Source: an uncultured Clostridia bacterium (GTDB lineage Bacteria; Bacillota; Clostridia; Saccharofermentanales; DTU023). From it: 64,000 bases of DNA. The stretch spans positions 18,464 to 82,463 of the forward strand of contig CAKZWV010000054.1 of NCBI GenBank assembly GCA_937922005.1, in the 5' to 3' direction. Below, in pieces: positions 18,537 to 26,428 of the stretch (positions are counted from its first letter, which is position 1; each line of letters opens with the position of its first letter). The translations under genes were made by a program, and so were the position numbers. The notes beneath the pieces are model-generated. The model was not told where the DNA came from and ran no database searches. It saw only the letters and a list, made by a program, of their open reading frames with translations.

Positions 18537-21281
18537 ATTTGTTCCTCCTTTAGAGATATCATAAACAATATCTTGCGAAACTCGATTTTTACTTGGGTTA
18601 TAAAGGCCGTTTTTTGAGGCCTTTTTCTGATTTTTCTGATTTTGGTTGTTGGGATTATTTGTAGCCGGAAGAAGGGAAAGCATATTCCTTACCTGAGGCT
18701 GGGGGACTTGGGCCCGCTGGGGCTCGTAAGAAAAAGGATGGTTGACTTGGAAGCGATTGAGGCTGAGAGCGTTACTTACGACGAAGACGGAACTCAGGCT
18801 CATGCAGGCTGCGGCAATCATCGGATTCAAACTGATCCCCCACTTAGGATAGAGGATTCCGCCGGCAATGGGAATACATAGGACATTATAAAAGAAGGCC
18901 CAGAAATAATTTTCTTTAATTTTACGGAGGGAACGTTTGGCGAGGTCGATGGCACTTCCCACATCCTGTAAATCGGAATGGACGAGGATGATATCTGCGG
19001 CATCCCTTGCCATATCGGTTCCCGCCCCCAGGGCAATTCCCACATCTGCCCGCATGAGGGCGGGGGCATCGTTAATCCCGTCGCCGACCATGGCAACTCT
19101 TTTCTTTTGGCCAGGGACTTTATCAGCCTGCTTCTGCGTTTTATTTATTTTTCCATTGCCTATTCCTCCTTCGCTTTGGACTTTTTGGACGGCAGCATCT
19201 TTTTCTTGAGGAAGGACCTGAGCAATGATCTCTTGAATCCCGAGCTCCTGGGCAATGGCTTGGGCAGTTTCTTTTTTATCCCCGGTGAGCATGATGGTTT
19301 CAAGTCCTTGCCTGTGTAAAGCTTGGATAGCCGCCGGACTGGTGTTCTTAACAAGGTCAGCCGCCGCAAGAATCCCAAGGATCTGGCTAGGAGAGGCATC
19401 ATCCGAAGGATCGGCTGAATTTTCTCCTATGGATGCAAGAAACATCAAGGTCTTCCCCTCCTGGGCAAGGTCATTCATGACGGGGTGGAAGGAATCTAAA
19501 GAAATTCCTTCTTCTACCATCAAGGCGTCATTGCCAAGGAGAAGGTGTTTTCCTTCAACCCTACCCCGAAGGCCCCGCCCAGGGATGGCGGCAAAATTCT
19601 CGATTGGAGGTAAGGATGGGGCCTGGGCAGGGGCGGCTTTATGAGTATCTTCATGATCGCTTTCAAGAGCAACTTTATGAGCTGCAAGGACGGCTTTGGC
19701 CAGGGGCTGTTCTGACCTACTTTCTAAAGCGGCGGCCAGGGTAAGGACTTCTTCAGAGTCGACCCCCTCGGTACAAAGGATGATGTCCGTGATATAGGGG
19801 GTCCCTTCTGTGAGGGTCCCTGTTTTGTCTAGGATGATCGTATCCACCTCAGCTAGGGTCTGTAGGGCTCCGGCTGTCCGAATGAGGAGGCCGTGTTTAG
19901 CCCCTTGCCCGGTTGCAACCATGATAACCACGGGAGTAGCAAGGCCCAAGGCACAGGGGCAGGAAATGACAAGAATGCTAATAGCCTGTCGAAGGGCAAA
20001 TTCAAATGAACTGCCTGTGAGCGTCCAGATAACAAAAGTAAAAATCGCAATTCCTATGACTATAGGAACAAATACTCCTGCAATCTTATCCGCCAACGAC
20101 TGAATGGGGGCTTTAGAGGAGGCGGCTTCTTCGACGAGTTGGATGATTTGTGACAGGGTGGTGTCTTCGCCAACGGCCTCTACTCGGAAGGTAAAGGAGC
20201 CGTTTTGGTTGATACTGGCTCCGATCACCTTGTCGCCTGGACCTTTACTGACGGGGAGGGACTCACCGGTAATGGCGGCCTCGTTGACTGCGCTCAGGCC
20301 TTCGGTGACGGTCCCGTCAAGGGGAATGGTTTCACCGGGCTTAATGAGGACAAGGTCACCGACCTTGACATCTTCAATAGGGACCTCTATCGGAATGCCA
20401 TTTTGAAGGACCTTTGTAGTCTGTGGTTGAAGGCGGATTAGACCTTCGAGGGCGGACCGGGTTTTCATTTTGGCTTTAACTTCCCAGTACTTACCGAGGG
20501 TGATCAGGGTGAGAATCATCCCAGCCCCCTCAAAATAGAGTTGGTGGCGGTAAAGATGAACTAGGTCATGATCTTGAAAGCCGAGCCCATAGTTGATGCG
20601 CATCAGGGCAAAAATCCCGTAGAGGTAGGATGAAATTGCTCCAACTGCGACCAAACTATCCATCGTTGGATGGAGGCGGATCAGACTCTTTCCTCCACGT
20701 ATAAAAAAGCTTCGGTTGATCCATAGAATGGGAGTACATAAAAGTAGCTGAACAAGAGCATAGTTGCTGGCCCCGCCTGTCCCTTGTAAAAAAGCAGGAA
20801 GGGGAAGACCCAGCATGGGGCCCATGGATACGACCATCAAAAGCCCCAAAAGGGGAAGGGAATAGAGAAGGCGCTGCCTCAATTCTTCTGCCTCTTCTAC
20901 AAATAGTTGACTGGCCTCGGATGCCTTTCTAGTGCTACTTGACTTAGGGATTGACTTATGGATTGGCTTAGATGTGGCATCTGAGTTAGCTTTCTGGCTG
21001 GCCTCTTTCATCTCGTCTTGAATTTCGGCTTCATAACCGGCCTTCTCCACAGTTCGGACGATGTCCTTCAAGATCTGTTCTTTTCCTTCTGGACTTTTTT
21101 CGACCCTTGGATCCAAGTTTACTCTCATGGATTTCCCCATAAGACTAACTGTGACATCTTCTACCCCGTCTACCTTGCTGACCGCCTTTTGAACAGCTGC
21201 CTCGCAAGCTGCACAGGTCATTCCCTTTACCCAGAAGTTTGCAACTTGATTCTTCTGGATTGAATTCTTTATCTGTGTCAT
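18315..21281 (-). CDS. copA: Copper-exporting P1B-type ATPase fused in frame to a CopZ domain
   Basis: CopA exports Cu(I) using ATP. Visible are an N-terminal heavy-metal domain with GMTCAAC (residue about 20), membrane helices, TGES in the actuator loop, the transport motif CPC in helix 6, DKTGT phosphorylation site, MLTGD and VGDGINDAP. The nucleotide-binding HP motif reads SEQPL (Gln 525) instead of SEHPL. After helix 8 (about residue 850), a ~65-residue Asn/Gln/Lys-rich linker leads without a stop into a second metal domain (GMMCDHC). That last part is a CopZ chaperone with its own ribosome site. No CopY or CsoR gene is adjacent. Total length is 988; about 750-820 is usual. Confidence 0.93.
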   Translation of the reverse strand: MTQIKNSIQKNQVANFWVKGMTCAACEAAVQKAVSKVDGVEDVTVSLMGKSMRVNLDPRVEKSPEGKEQILKDIVRTVEKAGYEAEIQDEMKEASQKANSDATSKPIHKSIPKSSSTRKASEASQLFVEEAEELRQRLLYSLPLLGLLMVVSMGPMLGLPLPAFLQGTGGASNYALVQLLLCTPILWINRSFFIRGGKSLIRLHPTMDSLVAVGAISSYLYGIFALMRINYGLGFQDHDLVHLYRHQLYFEGAGMILTLITLGKYWEVKAKMKTRSALEGLIRLQPQTTKVLQNGIPIEVPIEDVKVGDLVLIKPGETIPLDGTVTEGLSAVNEAAITGESLPVSKGPGDKVIGASINQNGSFTFRVEAVGEDTTLSQIIQLVEEAASSKAPIQSLADKIAGVFVPIVIGIAIFTFVIWTLTGSSFEFALRQAISILVISCPCALGLATPVVIMVATGQGAKHGLLIRTAGALQTLAEVDTIILDKTGTLTEGTPYITDIILCTEGVDSEEVLTLAAALESRSEQPLAKAVLAAHKVALESDHEDTHKAAPAQAPSLPPIENFAAIPGRGLRGRVEGKHLLLGNDALMVEEGISLDSFHPVMNDLAQEGKTLMFLASIGENSADPSDDASPSQILGILAAADLVKNTSPAAIQALHRQGLETIMLTGDKKETAQAIAQELGIQEIIAQVLPQEKDAAVQKVQSEGGIGNGKINKTQKQADKVPGQKKRVAMVGDGINDAPALMRADVGIALGAGTDMARDAADIILVHSDLQDVGSAIDLAKRSLRKIKENYFWAFFYNVLCIPIAGGILYPKWGISLNPMIAAACMSLSSVFVVSNALSLNRFQVNHPFSYEPQRAQVPQPQVRNMLSLLPATNNPNNQNQKNQKKASKNGLYNPSKNRVSQDIVYDISKGGTNMKKQVIIEGMMCDHCKARVQEALEGLGDVHVTVSLPEKMATLKSHNAEIDLSDGTIQKTIEDIGYKVVEIRNI

Positions 21282-21372
21282 GTTGTCCTTCCTTAATAGC
21301 TATGGCTCTTCTGCGACGACTCTATCATGGATCGGCCTAAGCAGAATTTACCTATCCCCAGTATAACAAAAT

Positions 21373-21404
21373 CCTCCCCTTTTACCATTTGGTAAAAGGG
21401 GAGG
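21373..21404 (-). promoter_or_regulatory. Perfect 14-bp inverted repeat upstream of copA
   Basis: CCTCCCCTTTTACC and its exact complement flank a 4-bp centre, about 90 bp before the copA start. On the minus strand it is followed by a short ATTTTGTT. It could be a metal-responsive operator, an attenuator in the copA leader, or a terminator for an unseen transcript. Confidence 0.45.
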
Positions 21405-21896
21405 TATTATTGTTCATAAAAGTGTTAAACAGGAGATGATTCAAGTATAGTTAGATAACTCTAACTTGTCAAGTACTTTTAGAAAAATTTTTAAATTTTC
21501 TAAAGATCCGATGATACGGGGCTCTTTATGTCTTTTCTTTGATCTTAAATCTGGCCTAAGGGAAGCTTCTGAATAGCAGGCAAGAACTTATCTTGACTTT
21601 CTTTAGAAAATAGGCAAGGGGGACAGAAACAAGGAGGGCAAGGGTGCTCTGATCTTTTGAGACTAAAGAAAATGATTTGGCATAACTGTACCTACAAAAG
21701 CTGAGTGTATGGTCTTAGTGTAGGACGGATGGATGCGGTTAATCGAGCCATGACCCGTCTGGATTCGAACATTAATCTGAGTCTATTAGCAAAGAACAGT
21801 TGAATCCTTTCATTCTGCTGACTATTGTTATTTATATGTAATAATAGCAAGCTTATTGAGATTATTCTTCTACATGGAACAAATCTTATACCATGA

Positions 21897-21922
21897 GAGA
21901 ATGTTCCACGTGGAACATTCTC
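21897..21922. promoter_or_regulatory. parS: parS site 1
   Basis: The core TGTTCCACGTGGAACA (21902-21917) is a perfect palindrome and matches the Spo0J/ParB parS consensus, lengthened here to a flawless 26-bp palindrome. It should be bound by the ParB encoded at 1.4-2.6 kb. Confidence 0.9.
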
Positions 21923-21977
21923 GAAAAGTTAAACTCCTAAAAGTTGTACGAGACGAAAATGTTTGAGTAATTTATAA

Positions 21978-21997
21978 ATTGTTCCACGTGGAACAAT
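21978..21997. promoter_or_regulatory. parS: parS site 2
   Basis: The identical 16-bp core TGTTCCACGTGGAACA lies at 21980-21995, extended to a 20-bp palindrome. It is 78 bp from site 1, close to a whole number of helical turns if 10.4-11 bp per turn is assumed. Confidence 0.9.
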
Positions 21998-22055
21998 CTC
22001 TTAATGTTAAATTTCTTAAAAGGGTTTGAGCCGGAAAATGCTTAGGCAGTTTATT

Positions 22056-22077
22056 AATTGTTCCACGTGGAACAATT
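22056..22077. promoter_or_regulatory. parS: parS site 3
   Basis: A third identical 16-bp core is at 22059-22074, extended to a 22-bp palindrome, 79 bp from site 2. The near-equal spacing of the three sites looks selected. The stretch around 21405-21895 shows AT-rich sequence but no gene I can support. Confidence 0.9.
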
Positions 22078-22190
22078 CTGGCTTGATGGAACTTAGGGAT
22101 TAACATAGAAAAGTAGGACCTTATAACATCAAAAAGATCTGCTAAAAAGTTCCTTTTCAAATATGTTACAATAGCGTAGCAAGTAAAACA

Positions 22191-22340
22191 AAATGAAAAC
22201 ATTTGAACGGAGGAAGTCCGACGTTGAGATACAATGAAATATGTTAAAACACGGTGAGACGGGGTGAAGCACGCTGAAACGGGATAAAGTACGTTGAAAA
22301 CGATGAAGCACGTTGAGGCACAATGAAGTTCATTGAACAT
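22191..22340 (+). repeat. Array of TGA-centred units spaced 10 bp apart
   Basis: About 14 degenerate units of roughly ACGNTGAAAC run with 10-bp spacing. TGA or TAA cores fall at 22194, 22204, 22225, 22235, 22245, 22255, 22265, 22275, 22285, 22295, 22304, 22314, 22324 and 22334. One position near 22214 is blank and two steps are 11 or 9 bp. The stops make it non-coding on this strand. Helical phasing next to the parS cluster suggests a protein-binding or bending array. Confidence 0.7.
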
Positions 22341-22455
22341 GCCCAACCTCGCCCAAGATCCAATATTGTAGATCATGATCCATGATCGTAGCCTCGATCC
22401 AACATCGCAGACAAAGAATTAATATCATACAGAGATAGAAAGGTAAAGAATAACT

Positions 22456-23019
22456 ATGAAAGACTTACACCCCTTCCAAGTGAGACGCCAAGATGTGGCA
22501 CTCTTCATCATTGATATCCAAGAAAAACTCCTCCCGATCATGCCAAATCCGGAGGAAATAAAAAAACAAAATGAAATTCTCCTCAAGATTGCAAAAGCCT
22601 ATGAACTGCCAACCTTATACACCGAACAATATCCCAAGGGACTTGGAGCGACGGTAGAACCACTAGGAAGCCTCTTAAAAGAAACAGCAGCCATCTACGC
22701 AAGTAAGACCGCCTATAATGGCCTCACTCCCGAAATCTTAAAAGCTCTTAAGAAGACAGGTCGGAACCAGATAATTATAGGGGGCATTGAAACCCATATT
22801 TGTGTCTATCAGACCACAAGAAGTCTACTGGCGGAAGGCTATGAGGTGATTATCAATCAGGATGCAGTAGGCTCGAGATTCACAGGGAACAAGGCCAATG
22901 CTCTAGATCTTTTCACTCAAATGGGTGCAACCGTCATGAATACGGAAACCATTATGTTTGACCTGATGGGCGATGCCAAGGATCCGCACTTCAAGGAACT
23001 CCAGGCTTTAATCAAGTAG
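22456..23019 (+). CDS. Isochorismatase-family cysteine hydrolase
   Basis: The 187-residue protein has the isochorismatase-like fold of the YcaC/nicotinamidase superfamily, hydrolases acting on amides or enol ethers. The catalytic triad is visible: Asp in LFIIDIQEKL (about residue 21), Lys in YASKTAYNGL (about 82), and Cys in GGIETHICVYQTTRSL (about 113). The ribosome site is GAAAGG. It is the first plus-strand gene to the right of the parS region and sits 4 bp before addB, likely in one operon. Its substrate is unknown; family members without a metal-binding Asp-x-His pattern are often of unknown role. Confidence 0.85.
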   Translation: MKDLHPFQVRRQDVALFIIDIQEKLLPIMPNPEEIKKQNEILLKIAKAYELPTLYTEQYPKGLGATVEPLGSLLKETAAIYASKTAYNGLTPEILKALKKTGRNQIIIGGIETHICVYQTTRSLLAEGYEVIINQDAVGSRFTGNKANALDLFTQMGATVMNTETIMFDLMGDAKDPHFKELQALIK

Positions 23020-23023
23020 ATTC

Positions 23024-26000
23024 ATGTTCCTCATCCAAGGCGAAGAATTATATCAGGTGAATAACTGGATGGCTCAAAGTGCACTGGCAGAGGCGCAAAA
23101 TGGTCATCGAGTTTTCCTTATCGTTCCTGAAACCATCAAGGCAGAGGTGGAACGGGCCCTCATTCAGGATTATTCTCCAGACAAACAGGGAATCATGTTA
23201 CTTGAGACCCTGTCGTTTCAGCGTTTGGCAACGAAAATTCTTGGTGACCGCTATCTCCAAGGAGACACCGATGGAAAGAAATTATCCAAGTCGGCAACGG
23301 CCTTCTTGGCTGATCTCTTGATCCACTCAAGCACCCGAAAATGGTCCAGTCTCTCCAGAACAAGCAAAATGGGGAGCCTCAGTCTTGAGGCAACCGATCT
23401 CTTAGCAGAACTTGCCCGTTATGACTTAGATGGAGAGATGCTCCAAGAAATGGCGGCTAAGCTTCCACCTACCCGTTTACGGGGGAAACTAGAAGATTTG
23501 GCCGAGCTAGCAGAACTTCTTCAAGAAAGTGAAAAAACTTTCCATGTTCAGACCAATTTCTCAAGTCTGCGTTGCCTGACAGCTTATCTCAAAAAACTGA
23601 ACCAGGAAAAAGAGAGGGAAAAGGGACAGTTGAGCCCAAAATTGAAGGAAGTAAAGCTAAACCCAAAAAAGATGACCGAGCATAATTTGGAAATCGTAGA
23701 CCTAGATCTTGAGCGACTTTTTCTTCTTCAAGAAGCCCAAGAGCTGACTGAGATCCGGGTCTATATCATGGGCTTTGGGGCTTGGCGAGACTTCACTCAG
23801 GAAGAGTATGCCCTTTTGGCAGAAATTGAAAAGGCCTTTCATCAGGTAACCTTGAGCCTTGCTTGGAAAGAGGAGCGAGAGTGGGCCAAAGACCACCCGA
23901 AGCAGGCTTTCTCTAAACTAAAAGAACGCTTTGCTCCACAAGTACTGAGTCTGGGGCACTCCAAACAGGACAAGACCTGCCCAGTAATCCATCTGATACA
24001 GAGTCCATCATCCAGGGAAGAGGGAGAATTTGTCCTAGGGGAATGCACGAGACTCATGGAGAATCAGAAGGTTGATCCAAGGTCCATCGCCATTGTCAAC
24101 TATAATCAAGGACTCCAGGAGGAGGACCTGCGACGGGCTGAAGATAAATACCAGGTTAAGACCTCAAAGACCCAAGAGGAAAAGGTTCGAGAGACTAAAA
24201 TTTACCAGATGATGGTTGCCTATGTGAAAATACTCCTCCAAGAGGATAGAAATGAAGACCTAATCGGCCTCCTTCGCCTTCTCCAGCCAGAAGATCTGGA
24301 ACAGATTGATGCCTTGGAGAATTTCTACCTGGCCCACGGCTGGACTTATCCCTCACAAATCATTAAAAAAGAAAAATACGAAGCCCTTGCCCCCTATGAC
24401 CCCTGGTACAATGAAGCTTGGGCGCTCTATGAGCTATGGATCAAGCCCCGGCTCGAAAAAATTGAAAAAATTCAAAGATTGGCGAGAGAGGGGGCTTTCT
24501 CAGAAAGTCTCCAGGCCTTCTCCCAGATGCTCAACGAGGACCTAGACGAGGCATCAGCCAATGCCCGACCCGTAAATTCCCCTCTATCAGCCAATGCCCG
24601 GCCCGTAAATTCTCCTCCATCAGCCTATGCGGCACTCAAAGAAGACATCGAAGCTTTGGTTCAAATTGGAGACAAGGCTCCTGCAGCCTCCCTGAAGGCA
24701 GCTTGGGATATTGTAAATCGCTACCTAGGGGAAGTCACCTATTTGTGCCAAAAGATGGAACAGCAGGACCAAAGCAAGACAGAAGGAGTGGCTATTCTCA
24801 AGACTAAAGAACTCTATGAGGCCCTTTTGGCAGGGGTGGAGGACGTCACCATTAAGCGGATTCCGGCCGGCCTCGATCTTCTTCGCACCGGCCCCGAAGA
24901 AGATATTGTGAACTTTTCTGCCGACTATCTCTTCATAATGGGGGCAAGTTACGAAAATATGCCGAGGCCGGTCCGGCAAAGCGCTATTCTGCAAGCCCAG
25001 GACAGGGCCTATTTGCGGGACTATTTTGGGATAGACCTGCCGGACCAATTAGAGGACGACCTAGAAGGGCAGACCTACCTTTTGCAAATGCTCCTGAGCC
25101 TCCCTCGAAAGGCCCTCTATATCAGCTCTCCATCGCTTGGCCTAGAAGGGACAGCCAAGATTTTTCAGGACCTGGCTGCTACTAAAAATCTTGCGATCAA
25201 GGTCGTAACAGCCCCAAAACTAGAAAACTCCTCCGAATCAAGGCCCCAAGTTGATAATTCTGTCAAGTCCCCTCAGGATCAAGAACAAAAAGACCTTCTC
25301 CTTCCAGGCCTTTTAAGCATCAGCGGGCTCAGTGCCTCCCGGATGGAAGTCCTGAACACCTGTCGCTTCCAGTACTTTGCCCGCTACGGCCTGGGCCTTC
25401 AGGAAAGAGACCTCCATGAAGTAAACCTAGCCTACCGGGGACAAATGCTCCACTTCCTTTTGGAGGAGGCCATTCAAAATCTCATGTTCTTGACCACGCA
25501 AGCCTCTCAAGATGGTCCCGTAAGCGACGAAGAGTACCAGGCCATCTTAGATACTTGGACCGAGACCCTGGGACCTTCTTACTTTGCCAGAAAGTTCTCT
25601 AAGATCCAAGATCCCCGCCTCCGTTCCATCTACGCTGACCCCATGGCCCTCTATGGGGAAGGAATCGCCATGCAAGAAGACCTCAAGCGGAAAATAGGAG
25701 CTATGCGGGAGTATTTGGAGAAAAGAAGGAGGAGGCCGATTTTGACCGAGCAGGTCTTCGAGATTAAAAGAGAGGGCTTGCCGGTACGGGGCTTTATAGA
25801 CCGCATTGATTGGATCCCCGAAAGAGAGGGGGTGAGCGACCAGTGGGTGGTTACGGATTATAAGAGTTCTGCCAAGCTCCTCCGCCTGGAAGACATGGTC
25901 CAGGGCTATGAGTCCCAGCCTGGTCTGTACCTTCAGGCTGTGCAAAAGTTGGTCACAAATAGTCCCTTGGGCGGAAAAAACCAACCTGCACCATCTTTGG

Positions 26001-26428
26001 ATCTCCTCGATTTTCAATATGTTGGTATGAAAAAGACAGGATCCATGGAAAGTCAGGTCTACACCTTGGGCTCGAGTGCAAAGAGTTTGGAGAATGAACT
26101 GCATGTCTCAAGTCTCCAGGAAGCTGCTAAGAAAAGCTTTGACTTGAAAGGAGACCCAGACCGCCTAGCTGCCATTCTTGCCGAACTTGACGAGATGGGT
26201 CGGGAAAAAACTATGGAAAACCAAAAAGCCATCGAGAGGGGCGACATCCAAGCCCAAGCAAGGACCAACGCCGCTGGAAAAGAAATCTATGGAGGGGGTT
26301 CTTATCCCTGTTCCTATTGCCCCTATAAGGAAATCTGCGGCTTCGACAAAAGAGCGCTTGGAAGCTATGTTTGTTCCACCTTGGAAGAGAGCCAAGCAAA
26401 GCTAGAAAGACTAAAGGAAAATGAGTGA
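23024..26428 (+). CDS. addB: ATP-dependent nuclease subunit AddB
   Basis: AddB pairs with AddA to resect double-strand breaks and recognise Chi, loading RecA. The 1134-residue protein has an inactivated helicase-like N-terminus (no good Walker A; FLIVPETIKAEVER) and a C-terminal PD-(D/E)XK nuclease (RGFIDRID, VTDYKSS). Four iron-sulfur cysteines are visible at residues 780, 1096, 1099 and 1105 (NTCRFQYF and CSYCPYKEIC). A duplicated 12-residue segment ANARPVNSPLS lies at about residues 510-535. It overlaps addA by 8 bp. Subunit identity is firm from the cysteine pattern. Confidence 0.93.
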   Translation: MFLIQGEELYQVNNWMAQSALAEAQNGHRVFLIVPETIKAEVERALIQDYSPDKQGIMLLETLSFQRLATKILGDRYLQGDTDGKKLSKSATAFLADLLIHSSTRKWSSLSRTSKMGSLSLEATDLLAELARYDLDGEMLQEMAAKLPPTRLRGKLEDLAELAELLQESEKTFHVQTNFSSLRCLTAYLKKLNQEKEREKGQLSPKLKEVKLNPKKMTEHNLEIVDLDLERLFLLQEAQELTEIRVYIMGFGAWRDFTQEEYALLAEIEKAFHQVTLSLAWKEEREWAKDHPKQAFSKLKERFAPQVLSLGHSKQDKTCPVIHLIQSPSSREEGEFVLGECTRLMENQKVDPRSIAIVNYNQGLQEEDLRRAEDKYQVKTSKTQEEKVRETKIYQMMVAYVKILLQEDRNEDLIGLLRLLQPEDLEQIDALENFYLAHGWTYPSQIIKKEKYEALAPYDPWYNEAWALYELWIKPRLEKIEKIQRLAREGAFSESLQAFSQMLNEDLDEASANARPVNSPLSANARPVNSPPSAYAALKEDIEALVQIGDKAPAASLKAAWDIVNRYLGEVTYLCQKMEQQDQSKTEGVAILKTKELYEALLAGVEDVTIKRIPAGLDLLRTGPEEDIVNFSADYLFIMGASYENMPRPVRQSAILQAQDRAYLRDYFGIDLPDQLEDDLEGQTYLLQMLLSLPRKALYISSPSLGLEGTAKIFQDLAATKNLAIKVVTAPKLENSSESRPQVDNSVKSPQDQEQKDLLLPGLLSISGLSASRMEVLNTCRFQYFARYGLGLQERDLHEVNLAYRGQMLHFLLEEAIQNLMFLTTQASQDGPVSDEEYQAILDTWTETLGPSYFARKFSKIQDPRLRSIYADPMALYGEGIAMQEDLKRKIGAMREYLEKRRRRPILTEQVFEIKREGLPVRGFIDRIDWIPEREGVSDQWVVTDYKSSAKLLRLEDMVQGYESQPGLYLQAVQKLVTNSPLGGKNQPAPSLDLLDFQYVGMKKTGSMESQVYTLGSSAKSLENELHVSSLQEAAKKSFDLKGDPDRLAAILAELDEMGREKTMENQKAIERGDIQAQARTNAAGKEIYGGGSYPCSYCPYKEICGFDKRALGSYVCSTLEESQAKLERLKENE

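Noticed and set aside
22206..22221. GGAGGAAGTCCGAC resembling the P4 motif of RNase P RNA
   Set aside because: One A is missing from the conserved GAGGAAAGTCC, and no other RNase P conserved segments are nearby.
21972..22376. 134-codon minus-strand reading frame
   Set aside because: It runs across two parS palindromes and the 10-bp array and has low-complexity Phe/Ser/Cys content and no ribosome site. The periodic repeat creates the frame.
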